A program made the translations under genes and the position numbers. A stretch of DNA of 64,000 bases from Paraburkholderia sp. Lineage in GTDB: Bacteria; Pseudomonadota; Gammaproteobacteria; Burkholderiales; Burkholderiaceae. Location of the stretch: positions 186,001-250,000 of the forward strand of contig SCRN01000040.1 of NCBI GenBank assembly GCA_004322045.1. Direction: 5' to 3'. Under the pieces are notes generated by a model. That model was not told the DNA's origin and ran no database searches. It worked only from the letters and a program-made list of their open reading frames with translations. This document shows positions 26,518-33,972 of this stretch, piece after piece (the first letter of the stretch is position 1; every line of letters begins with the position of its first letter).

Positions 26518-27585
26518 ATGAGCATCGGCCCTCCGGGCGCGGTGCGCCGTGCGACGATCAGCGATGTCGCGCGCGAAGCCGGTACCGGCAAGACGAGCGT
26601 GTCGCGCTATCTGAACGGGGAAACGAACGTTCTCTCGTCGGATTTGCGCGCGCGCATCGAAGCGGCGATCAAACGGCTCGACTATCGCCCGAACCAAATG
26701 GCCCGCGGGCTGAAGCGAGGCCGCAACCGGCTGATCGGATTGCTCGTGGCCGATCTGACGAACCCGTACACCGTTGGCGTGGCGCGCGGCGTCGAGGCCG
26801 CTTGCCACGCACTCGGCCTCATGCCGCTCGTTTGCAATGCCGCCAACGAAGTCGAGATGGAACGGCGCTATTTGCAGTTGATGACGACCTATCGCGTCGA
26901 AGGCGTGATCGTCAATGCGCTTGGCGTCAAGGAAGAGGGCCTGCGCCCGCTCGGCGAGGGCGGCACCCCGGCGGTGCTCGTCGACCGCACGATCGACGGG
27001 CTCGCGGCGGATATGGTGGGACTCGACAACGGCGAGGCCGTTCGGCTCGGCATGCGTCATTTGCTCGAGCAGGGCTTCGGCGACATCCGCTTCGTCGTGC
27101 AGCCTTTCGAGCATGTGAGTTCGCGGCGCTTGCGCGAGGCCGCGTTTAGAGCGGCGCTCGAACAGGCGCGCGGCGCGGCCTCGCTGCGCGGCGAGACGAT
27201 CGTGCTCGATTTGAACGATGCGCACGCGCTTGCGCGCACACACGAGACGCTCGATCGGCACTTGGAGGAAGCGTCCAAGGCTGGCGGCCGCCGCGTGGCG
27301 TACTTCGCCGCCAACGGCCCGGTCGCGCTTTCGCTCGCGTTGCATCTGCATGCCCGCTATGGTTCGCATTGGCAGGAACGCGTGGCGCTCTTGTCGATCG
27401 ATGATTCCGAATGGGCGGAGCTCATTGGTGTGAGCGCCATTCGGCAACCCACTTACGACATCGGTTATCGCGCCGTGGAGTTTCTGCACGAACGCATCGA
27501 GGGCGCCGCGCTACCTGCCCGCGAAGCGATGTTGCAGGGTGAACTCGTCGCGCGCCGCTCGACCGTGTGGCGCGACGGCGATTGA
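26518..27585 (+). CDS. ptxS: LacI family repressor, PtxS-like
   Basis: A 355-residue LacI/GalR regulator. The N-terminal helix-turn-helix and hinge read ATISDVAREAGTGKTSVSRY and IKRLDYRPNQMARGLK. The periplasmic-binding-protein-like sensor follows from RLIGLLVADLTNPYT. PtxS represses its own gene and the kgu operon and is released by 2-ketogluconate. Here it follows the operon and the PtxS-type palindrome is at 22102-22115. No second copy of the palindrome was seen before ptxS itself. Confidence 0.88.
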   Translation: MSIGPPGAVRRATISDVAREAGTGKTSVSRYLNGETNVLSSDLRARIEAAIKRLDYRPNQMARGLKRGRNRLIGLLVADLTNPYTVGVARGVEAACHALGLMPLVCNAANEVEMERRYLQLMTTYRVEGVIVNALGVKEEGLRPLGEGGTPAVLVDRTIDGLAADMVGLDNGEAVRLGMRHLLEQGFGDIRFVVQPFEHVSSRRLREAAFRAALEQARGAASLRGETIVLDLNDAHALARTHETLDRHLEEASKAGGRRVAYFAANGPVALSLALHLHARYGSHWQERVALLSIDDSEWAELIGVSAIRQPTYDIGYRAVEFLHERIEGAALPAREAMLQGELVARRSTVWRDGD

Positions 27586-27671
27586 CGGCACATGTTCGTG
27601 CCTGAGCCGCGCTCGCTTGCCGCCGGCGCACCACCGACCCGGCCCGCTCGACTTACGTATTGAGCCTCACG

Positions 27672-28037
27672 ATGGAACCTTACCGATTCGAATGCACTAG
27701 TGGGGACGTGGAGGCGCTAGCCCGAGTGGTCAGCGATCTGTTTCCCGAGCAGACGGTATTCGCCGAGCGCGTGGACGATGCCGGGACGCCTTCTTTAGCG
27801 ATCCAGTGGGTGGCGATGCGCTTCGGGGCAACGGCGCGTCGCATGACGCTGGCGATCACCTTCGCCGCCGCGGCGTTCGCTCGCTATCGCGCGTTGCCGC
27901 CGCGCGCGCAAGCGCGCAGCTTTGCCGTGTTGCGTGCCTACGTGGAAGCGGCGCTCGGTTCGCTCGAGGAGCAATACGCCGCAGGCGAGACTGTTGCGCG
28001 CGAAGTGACGATCGAGCTAGGCGACGAGTTCGCGTAA
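27672..28037 (+). CDS. DUF3022 domain-containing protein
   Basis: A 121-residue protein matching the DUF3022 family, which is found mainly in Burkholderia relatives and has no known function. It begins MEPYRFECTSGDVEALARVV, has one amphipathic segment (RMTLAITFAAAAFARYRALP) and ends in a charged tail (TIELGDEFA). No signal peptide or clear membrane helix is present. The ATG is preferred over an in-frame TTG 12 bases upstream. It is convergent with the PGDYG gene. Confidence 0.75.
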   Translation: MEPYRFECTSGDVEALARVVSDLFPEQTVFAERVDDAGTPSLAIQWVAMRFGATARRMTLAITFAAAAFARYRALPPRAQARSFAVLRAYVEAALGSLEEQYAAGETVAREVTIELGDEFA

Positions 28038-28081
28038 GGGCGCGGGCTGTACCGAATGCAGGATGCTCCCGCGCGCGGCCG

Positions 28082-28522
28082 TCAATTGGGCTCGGCGGCG
28101 CGATAGACCTGCGCGAACCGATCGGCGCGCACGACACCGTAGTCGCCCGGCGCATACTGCAAGACCCAATCGCCGGCCGCGCCGCTCAGCACGTCCCCGG
28201 CGGCACGGCGAGGGATCGAGAACGGCGCGCTCATGCGCTTGGCGAGCACGACGGCGGGGCGATTGCGGTACTGCCCCGGCGCACCATGGGCCCAAGCGGA
28301 TTCGGCTGGGACGTATTTCGCGTCGAATCGGCTGCGTTCGACGACCCATCGCGCACCGCCCGTGCCCGTGATCAGCGCGTCGCCGGGCTCGTATCGGTTC
28401 GCACCTTCGAGGCTCATCAGTTCGCCGGGCTCGGACGCGAATTCCACTGCAACGACTTCGTCTTTCACATATCGCCCTGCGGCGGGATCGTCGCGCAAGT
28501 CGATGTCATTCAATTCGATCAT
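28082..28522 (-). CDS. PGDYG domain protein
   Basis: A 146-residue protein with the C-terminal signature QYAPGDYGVVRADRFAQVY that names the PGDYG family. The rest is a small beta-rich fold with YEPGDALITGTGG repeating the PGD element. The function is unknown; it resembles the cytosolic domains that bind small acidic ligands, but that is only an impression. It is divergent from nothing obvious and convergent with the DUF3022 gene. Confidence 0.8.
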   Translation of the reverse strand: MIELNDIDLRDDPAAGRYVKDEVVAVEFASEPGELMSLEGANRYEPGDALITGTGGARWVVERSRFDAKYVPAESAWAHGAPGQYRNRPAVVLAKRMSAPFSIPRRAAGDVLSGAAGDWVLQYAPGDYGVVRADRFAQVYRAAEPN

Positions 28523-28605
28523 GGGAAATGAGCCAAATGCCGAGAAGGCGTGAGCGTAGCGGGAAACCGCGTAGCGCGCACGCCTTTCGTTCGGCTAACG
28601 GCCCA

Positions 28606-29139
28606 TCAGGGTTTGGCGGGCGCGCCCGATTTGCCGCCGCGCGCATCGCGGTTGCGGCCGCGCTCGTGCTCGTGCTGACGGAAGGTCGTATCGGCAAGCT
28701 TCTTCTGCTCGGGCGACATGCTGTCGTAAAGCGGCCCGAAGGCGTCGACGAGCTGTTTCATGTCGTCAGCGTGCGCTTGAGCGAGCAAGGCATATTGCTT
28801 CATGTTGTCGAGCGCGGATTGGGTTGCCTCGGCCTGCATGCGCTGACGGTACAGCCGGCCCATGTTTTGGCCGTTCGCGCGCATGACATCTGCGAAAGCC
28901 TTCCACTGCGTCTCTTGCGCCGCGGTGATCTTGAGCTGAGTGTGCAGATACGCGATGCGTTCTTCGACATGGGCCTCGCGTTTGGCCGCACGGGCATCGG
29001 CTGCCGGACCGCTGGACGCGCTCGGCTGCGCGGCGGAAGCGGCCGCCGGTACCGAAGCTTGAGCAAATACGCTGCTCGATCCGAGCCCTAGGCCGGTGGC
29101 GAGGGCGCAAGTGAGAATGGCGATCGTTGTTCGTTTCAT
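28606..29139 (-). CDS. Spy/CpxP-like periplasmic LTxxQ motif protein
   Basis: A 177-residue periplasmic protein of the Spy/CpxP family. A signal peptide (MKRTTIAILTCALATGLG... ending VFAQA) precedes an Ala/Ser-rich linker. The helical core has two copies of the LTxxQ-type motif (LKITAAQETQWKAF and MSPEQKKLADTTF). Spy is an ATP-independent chaperone and CpxP an envelope-stress sensor. A basic tail RNRDARGGKSG follows. The ribosome site CAGGAGG precedes the ATG; the frame stays open upstream without similarity. Confidence 0.85.
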   Translation of the reverse strand: MKRTTIAILTCALATGLGLGSSSVFAQASVPAAASAAQPSASSGPAADARAAKREAHVEERIAYLHTQLKITAAQETQWKAFADVMRANGQNMGRLYRQRMQAEATQSALDNMKQYALLAQAHADDMKQLVDAFGPLYDSMSPEQKKLADTTFRQHEHERGRNRDARGGKSGAPAKP

Positions 29140-29435
29140 CGAACCTCCTGCAGTCGTGTGGATGTAGCCGGAACCGGCCATGCTTGCTGCATGTGCACGG
29201 ATCTGGCGGCAGTTGTACCACCGCTCGAAGCGTCTTATCGAACCATGAGACAGACGCTTACATTTGAAACGTATTAGCCGTATAGAACGGCCCGTGCGCA
29301 AAAACGTCAGATCGATCCGCGCCGGCCCTCGCAGGTGCGCGCTTGTGCCGCGCTCCAGCGCGCGAACCGAGGCTGTATTACAGTGGCGCTCTTGCGCGCA
29401 TCGAGGTGACGATGACGGGCGATTATCGAGGAGCA
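29140..29435. other. Divergent gap between the spy-like gene and panE
   Basis: This 296-base stretch must hold both promoters. A somewhat AT-rich patch lies at about 29250-29285. I see no clear operator dyad or extra gene. Confidence 0.35.
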
Positions 29436-30377
29436 ATGATGCGGATTCTGGTCGTGGGTGCCGGTGCGGTGGGCGGATATTTCGGCGGGCGCATGGCGTT
29501 GGCCGGTCAAGACGTGACCTTCCTCGTGCGTGAGGCACGCGCCAAGGAGCTCGCGGCGAACGGGCTCGTCATCAAGAGCCCGCGCGGCGAGGCGAAGCTC
29601 GCCATCGTGAAGACGGTGCTCAGTTCGGACATCGATGCGCCATACGATCTCGTGCTGCTCAGTTGCAAAGCTTACGACCTCGCCAGTGCAATGGATTCGT
29701 TCGCGCCGGCCGTCGGCCCTGCGACGGCGATTTTGCCGTTGCTCAACGGCATGCGGCACCTCGACGTGCTCGGCGAGCGCTTCGGCGCCGCGAGCGTCTT
29801 GGGCGGCGTGTGCTTGATTGCGGCGACGCTCGACGCCTCTCGGGCGGTCGTTCAGATGACCGACATGCACGCGATCGTTTTCGGCGAGTTGGACGGCGCA
29901 CAGCGCGCACGCACCGCCGCCATCGCGGCAGCGCTGAGCGCCGGCGGTTTCGACGTCGATCTGACCGATGCGATCGTCCAGCAGATGTGGGAGAAGTGGG
30001 TTTTCCTCGCGACGCTCGCGGCCAGCACGTGCTTGTTCCGAGCGAGCGTCGGCACCATCTTGAGTGCGCCCGGCGGCGAAGCGGCGATGCGCGCGCTATT
30101 CGAGGAATGCGGTGGCATTGCCGCCACCCATGGGCATCCGATGCGGGCGCCGTTTGCCGAACGCTCGCGCGCCATGTTGTTCGCGCCGGGCTCGTCGCTG
30201 ACCGCATCGATGCTGCGCGATATCGAAAACGGCTCGCGCACGGAGGGCGATCATGTCCTCGGCGATATGCTGGCCAGACGCAAAGCGCCGGCAATGAACA
30301 CGAACGATGGGCGGCCTTCGCTGCTCGAGCTGGCTTACACGCACGTGAAAGCCTATGAAGCGCGGCATGGGCGATAA
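29436..30377 (+). CDS. panE: 2-dehydropantoate 2-reductase (ketopantoate reductase)
   Basis: A 313-residue NADPH-dependent reductase of the ApbA/PanE family, which makes pantoate for coenzyme A. It starts MMRILVVGAGAVGGYFGGRMA with the GxGxxG Rossmann motif, has the family LSCKAYDL element and a conserved catalytic Lys in QMWEKWVFLA. The C-terminal helical domain contains the ENGSRTEGDHVLGDML substrate segment. CGAGGAG precedes the chosen ATG; two further upstream in-frame ATGs are less likely. Some PanE paralogues act on other 2-oxo acids, and no other CoA gene is nearby. Confidence 0.88.
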   Translation: MMRILVVGAGAVGGYFGGRMALAGQDVTFLVREARAKELAANGLVIKSPRGEAKLAIVKTVLSSDIDAPYDLVLLSCKAYDLASAMDSFAPAVGPATAILPLLNGMRHLDVLGERFGAASVLGGVCLIAATLDASRAVVQMTDMHAIVFGELDGAQRARTAAIAAALSAGGFDVDLTDAIVQQMWEKWVFLATLAASTCLFRASVGTILSAPGGEAAMRALFEECGGIAATHGHPMRAPFAERSRAMLFAPGSSLTASMLRDIENGSRTEGDHVLGDMLARRKAPAMNTNDGRPSLLELAYTHVKAYEARHGR

Positions 30378-30413
30378 TTCGACCCTTCTTGTCCCACTTG
30401 CCGCCGCCACCCG

Positions 30414-30878
30414 ATGAGACCTCCGCGCCTGGACCAGCTCGATGAGCTCGACCGCAATCTCGTGACTCTGTTGCAGGCCAACGCGCGCGAGAGCGTGGCG
30501 AATCTGGCGCGGCACCTTGGTGTGGCGCGCACGACCGTGCTGGCGCGCATCGAGCGCCTCGAGCGCATGCAGGTGATCGCCGGTTACGGCGTGCGGCTAG
30601 GGCAGGACGTGCTCGACGCTAGCATCAACGCATACGTCGGCATCATCCTCGCGCCCAAATTCGGCCCAAGCACGCTCAAGCGGCTCGAAAAAATACCCGA
30701 AGTCCAACTGCTGTGCGCGGTGAGCGGCGAATACGACTACGTCGCTTGGCTGCGCGCCCCCTCGCCGGACCGTCTCAACGAACTGCTCGATCAGATCGGC
30801 GCACTCGAGGGTGTCGAACGTACGACGACCTCGATCATCCTCGCACGCAAGATCGACCGCACCTCGTTCGGCGGCTGA
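30414..30878 (+). CDS. Lrp/AsnC family transcriptional regulator
   Basis: A 154-residue Lrp/AsnC regulator. The N-terminal helix-turn-helix is LDQLDELDRNLVTLLQANAR to LGVARTTVLARIERL, and the C-terminal RAM domain (about 70-150) has the effector-binding beta-alpha sandwich (LLCAVSGEYDYVAWLRAP). These proteins usually sense amino acids. The next gene in the same direction encodes a lysine/saccharopine dehydrogenase-like enzyme, so a lysine-related effector and that gene as target are plausible. Confidence 0.9.
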   Translation: MRPPRLDQLDELDRNLVTLLQANARESVANLARHLGVARTTVLARIERLERMQVIAGYGVRLGQDVLDASINAYVGIILAPKFGPSTLKRLEKIPEVQLLCAVSGEYDYVAWLRAPSPDRLNELLDQIGALEGVERTTTSIILARKIDRTSFGG

Positions 30879-30957
30879 TCGGCGCGCGTCTCGCAGGGGC
30901 GATGCGACACGCCTTTGCGCTTCGTTCGTAGCCAAAACGGACGAAATGTCGTGCGCC

Positions 30958-30974
30958 TTCGACTTTTCGTCGAA
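30958..30974. promoter_or_regulatory. Dyad upstream of the saccharopine dehydrogenase-like gene
   Basis: TTCGAC-TTTTC-GTCGAA is a perfect 6-5-6 dyad in the 241-base gap between the Lrp-type gene and its downstream neighbour. Its size suits an Lrp/AsnC site. The assignment is positional only. Confidence 0.4.
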
Positions 30975-31119
30975 AACTCGCACGCGCGCGCAGCACTTTG
31001 CACCTATTTTCCGTGTCCGCGGCTCTCTACACTGTTTCGAACGCAGCAGCGCCTGTACGGCGCGCCGGCCGCAAGGCCTCTGCCACGACAACTCGAAACA
31101 TCAAACGAAGGAGAACCGC

Positions 31120-32217
31120 ATGAAAGTCGCTATCGTCGGTGCTGGGCTGATCGGCCACACTATCGCCCATATGCTGCGTGAAACCGGCGACTACGAGGTC
31201 GTGGCGTTCGATCGCGATCCGCAGGCGCTCGAGAAGCTGGCGCGCGAGGGGATCGCGACCGAACGCGTCGATTCCGCCGATTCGAACGCGATCCGAGCCG
31301 CCGTCCAAGGCTTCGACGCGTTGGTCAACGCGCTGCCGTATTACCTGGCCGTGAACGTCGCGGCCGCGGCGAAAGCGGCGGGCGTGCATTATTTCGATCT
31401 GACCGAGGACGTGCGCGCCACGCATGCGATTCGCTCGCTCGCCGAAGGCGCACCGCAGGCCTTCATGCCGCAATGCGGTCTCGCGCCGGGCTTTATCGGC
31501 ATTGCCGCGCACGAATTGGCCAAGCGGTTTTCGGAAATGCGCGAGGTGAAGATGCGCGTCGGCGCCTTGCCCGAGTTTCCGACGAACGCGCTCAAGTACA
31601 ACTTGACGTGGAGCGTGGACGGCCTCATCAACGAGTACTGCCAGCCGTGCGAGGCGATTCGCGATGCACGCACGCAATGGGTTCAGCCGCTCGAAGGGCT
31701 CGAGCACTTTTCGCTCGATGGCACCGAGTATGAAGCGTTCAACACCTCCGGCGGCCTCGGCACGCTGTGCGAGACGCTGGCGGGCCGAGTCGAATCGCTC
31801 GATTACAAGTCGGTGCGCTACCCGGGGCATCGCGACCTCGTGAAGTTCTTGCTGGAAGACCTGCGTTTATCGAGCGACCGCGACACGCTCAAGACGATCA
31901 TGCGTCAAGCCGTGCCGTCCACGTCGCAGGACGTCGTGCTGATCTTCGTCACGGTGACAGGCATGCGCGACGGTCAGCTCATTCAGGACGTGTTCACGCG
32001 CAAGATCTTCGCCAAGACCGTCTGCGGCATGCCGATGAGTGCGATCCAAATCACCACGGCCGGTGCGATGTGCGCGGTGCTCGATTTGTTCCGCGAAGGC
32101 AAGCTGCCGCAAAGCGGGTTCGTGCGGCAGGAGCAGGTTTCGCTGCGCGATTTCCTCGCGAATCGGTTCGGCCGACTGTACGAAGGCGCAGCGCTGGAGG
32201 CAATGGCGACCGCCTAA
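31120..32217 (+). CDS. Saccharopine dehydrogenase family protein (lysine 6-dehydrogenase-like)
   Basis: A 365-residue oxidoreductase. The N-terminal Rossmann fold is MKVAIVGAGLIGHTIAHML, and VVAFDRDPQALEKLA gives the acidic residue typical of NAD preference. The FDLTEDV and MPQCGLAPGFIGIAAHEL segments are characteristic of the lysine 6-dehydrogenase / saccharopine dehydrogenase-like group. A GAAGGAG ribosome site precedes the ATG. It probably oxidises lysine or handles 2-aminoadipate semialdehyde, but the substrate is not certain. The upstream Lrp-type gene is likely its regulator. Confidence 0.82.
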   Translation: MKVAIVGAGLIGHTIAHMLRETGDYEVVAFDRDPQALEKLAREGIATERVDSADSNAIRAAVQGFDALVNALPYYLAVNVAAAAKAAGVHYFDLTEDVRATHAIRSLAEGAPQAFMPQCGLAPGFIGIAAHELAKRFSEMREVKMRVGALPEFPTNALKYNLTWSVDGLINEYCQPCEAIRDARTQWVQPLEGLEHFSLDGTEYEAFNTSGGLGTLCETLAGRVESLDYKSVRYPGHRDLVKFLLEDLRLSSDRDTLKTIMRQAVPSTSQDVVLIFVTVTGMRDGQLIQDVFTRKIFAKTVCGMPMSAIQITTAGAMCAVLDLFREGKLPQSGFVRQEQVSLRDFLANRFGRLYEGAALEAMATA

Positions 32218-32399
32218 CCGCGCTGTTCAACGAACGTGCGCTAGCAACATCCTCGCCGCTGCGATCGCGGCGAAGGCGCATAGGTCCTCCGGCGCAACGC
32301 CGGGACGAGGGCAGCCTGAGAGAAGCGGCGCAGCCGTGCGCGCCGCACCGAAAAAGCGGCACTGAGCATGGCCTCGAGAGAGCCGCTTCAGAAGAGGCA

Positions 32400-32427
32400 G
32401 CCACGCATGCATCGGTGCATGCGTGGC
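32400..32427. repeat. Perfect 12-bp inverted repeat between convergent genes
   Basis: GCCACGCATGCA (32400-32411), loop TCGG, TGCATGCGTGGC (32416-32427). The stem is perfect and the loop is a stable UUCG-like tetraloop. It lies between the stop codons of the dehydrogenase-like gene (plus) and the ATPase gene (minus). No T-tract follows, so it may be an mRNA 3'-end protector or bidirectional terminator. Confidence 0.7.
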
Positions 32428-32456
32428 GAGCCTCCCGGCCCGGCTCCGGTAGCCCT

Positions 32457-33047
32457 TTATTCCCCCGAATCCGCGACGATCTGGCGCAGCAACGCGTCGA
32501 ACTCGGCTGTCGTCGGCGCCGTATTGTCGAACATGATGAGGCCTTCGCGCGCCGCGCCGCTCGGCACGAAGCGCCGCTGCCTGTATTCGTCCCAGTGTGC
32601 GAGCTTGTAGGCGTCGTTGGGATTGTGGCGCGCGATGATGCGCGCGCGCGCCGTCGCCTCCGAGGTATGGACCCAAACGATGCGCAGCGTCACGTCCTCG
32701 CCGACGCCGAGCCAACCGCGATCGAACAGCTTGCGCTCGCGGACCTCACGCGAGAGCGGGCCGACGACGAGCGCACTCACGCCCAATTCGAGGTTTTCGC
32801 GCGCGGTGTCGAGCAGCCCCTGATACTCGGGTTCGCGCAGGTGCTGCAAGTAGAGCGGGCTGTCGCGATCGTTGGGGTCGCCCGTCAGCGCACCCATCGC
32901 CGCGGCGCTGTAGCGGCCATAGAGCGTGTCCTTGTCGAGCAGGCAAAAGGCTTCGCCGGTTTCCCGCATGAGCGGGCCGGCGAGGCGCTTGGCGAGTGTC
33001 GTTTTGCCTGTGCCGGCATGGCCGCAGAAGAATACGAGGTGAGTCAC
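32457..33047 (-). CDS. AAA-type ATP-binding protein / small-molecule kinase-like
   Basis: A 196-residue P-loop protein. Walker A is GHAGTGKTTLAKRLA near the N-terminus, followed by a LLDKDTLYG segment like that of nucleoside or chloramphenicol-type kinases, and IVWVHTSEATARARI with a lid Arg pair. It probably phosphorylates a small molecule; the substrate is unknown. Translation starts at a GTG with AAGGA upstream. It is divergent from the SnoaL-like gene. Confidence 0.78.
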   Translation of the reverse strand: MTHLVFFCGHAGTGKTTLAKRLAGPLMRETGEAFCLLDKDTLYGRYSAAAMGALTGDPNDRDSPLYLQHLREPEYQGLLDTARENLELGVSALVVGPLSREVRERKLFDRGWLGVGEDVTLRIVWVHTSEATARARIIARHNPNDAYKLAHWDEYRQRRFVPSGAAREGLIMFDNTAPTTAEFDALLRQIVADSGE

Positions 33048-33430
33048 GAATCAGGTTCCTTGCCAAGAGCGTGCCGCGAACACGTGCCGTGAAGCGCGCG
33101 GCCGTCGCGGTGCGGCCTATCGCGCATTGCATGACGAGCGGGGCACAATCGACATGCGTATAGGTTCACGCATCTTAGCAGTCCGGCCACGGGGCGCTGC
33201 GCTCGCTGCGACGGGCGCCTCGCGCCCCGGTGACACGACCATCCGTTCCGATTGCCCAAACGTCGGGGTCGCGACCCGCGGCACGCATCTTCGCGCGCGC
33301 ACCGGTGCGGCCGGCATCGGTCCGCAATGCTTCGATACGCGTCGAAACAAGCTGCGCTCGCTCACGGCTATAGTCTGCGTTCCTGTCGTGCGGCCCCGAA
33401 TGGAGGCTGGCGACGCCTCGGAGACACTCG
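33048..33430. other. 383-bp divergent intergenic region
   Basis: Between the ATPase gene (minus) and the SnoaL-like gene (plus). It holds the dyad-controlled promoter at 33331-33374 described separately. The remainder, 33048-33330, is GC-rich, has open frames but no recognisable protein, and presumably contains the ATPase promoter. No repeat or mobile element was seen. Confidence 0.45.
33331..33374 (+). promoter_or_regulatory. Dyad-controlled promoter of the SnoaL-FAD-GST operon
   Basis: The dyad TTCGATACGCGTCGAA (33331-33346) is followed after 22 bases by TATAGT (33369-33374), a near-consensus -10. No good -35 is seen at the normal spacing; the dyad centre lies at about -42.5 from the expected start near 33381. 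That is the place for an activator that replaces the -35 contact. The same arrangement with 15 of 16 identical dyad bases and the same 22-base spacing occurs at 36985-37028. Confidence 0.7.
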
Positions 33431-33880
33431 ATGAATCACACCGCCGACGCCAAATTGATGCTGCACGTTTTCGAGACTTGGCACGATACGGTTCGCAAAC
33501 GCGATCTGAAGTCTACCGCCGCGCTATACGCGGAGGATGCGATTCTCGAAACGCCGTTGGCGCTCGCCGTCTACCCGGAGCGGCAGTCGGGCGTCCTCAT
33601 CGGCCGCTCGACGATCCTCACGTTCTTCGAAGACAGCATCCGCAAGTTCCCGAGCGATCTTTCGCAGTGGTACCGAACCGGTGTCTTTTTCGTCAACGGC
33701 AGGCAACTGACCTGGGAATACCCGCGCGTCGCGCCGGCCGGCGATCAGGTCGATCTCATGGAGATGATGGACATCGGCGAGCACGGCCTCATTGCGCAAC
33801 ACCGCGTGTACTGGGGCTGGAACGGCGTGAAGTTACTGGCTCGCGCGCTGAACGGCGTCGGCGAGCGCGCCGCTCGCTAA
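33431..33880 (+). CDS. SnoaL-like / NTF2-fold protein
   Basis: A 149-residue protein of the NTF2-like superfamily. The start MNHTADAKLMLHVFETWHDTV and the AALYAEDAILETPLALA and FFVNGRQLTWEYPR segments are typical of SnoaL-type domains, which form a conical pocket and act as isomerases, cyclases or ligand-binding proteins. A GGAG ribosome site precedes the ATG. It is the first gene of a three-gene unit (SnoaL, FAD/NAD(P)-binding, GST), behind a promoter shared in form with the N-N-bond-type cluster at 37060. Its reaction is unknown. Confidence 0.8.
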   Translation: MNHTADAKLMLHVFETWHDTVRKRDLKSTAALYAEDAILETPLALAVYPERQSGVLIGRSTILTFFEDSIRKFPSDLSQWYRTGVFFVNGRQLTWEYPRVAPAGDQVDLMEMMDIGEHGLIAQHRVYWGWNGVKLLARALNGVGERAAR

Positions 33881-33972
33881 CAGTGGAGCCGGTTCCGATA
33901 CGGCTAGCGAGCGCGGCGGCGATAAAAGGCGCGACGGTGGCTTTGAATCGCACTTCGATTCTCAGGAGCGTT

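Noticed and set aside
27587-27602. GGCAC-ATGTTC-GTGCC hairpin after ptxS
   Set aside because: The 5-bp stem is short, overlaps nothing functional and has no T-tract.
32283-32345. Glycine-riboswitch-like string CTCTCAGGC on the minus strand
   Set aside because: It lies at the 3' side of the leftward gene and not upstream of any gene, and the rest of the aptamer core is absent.
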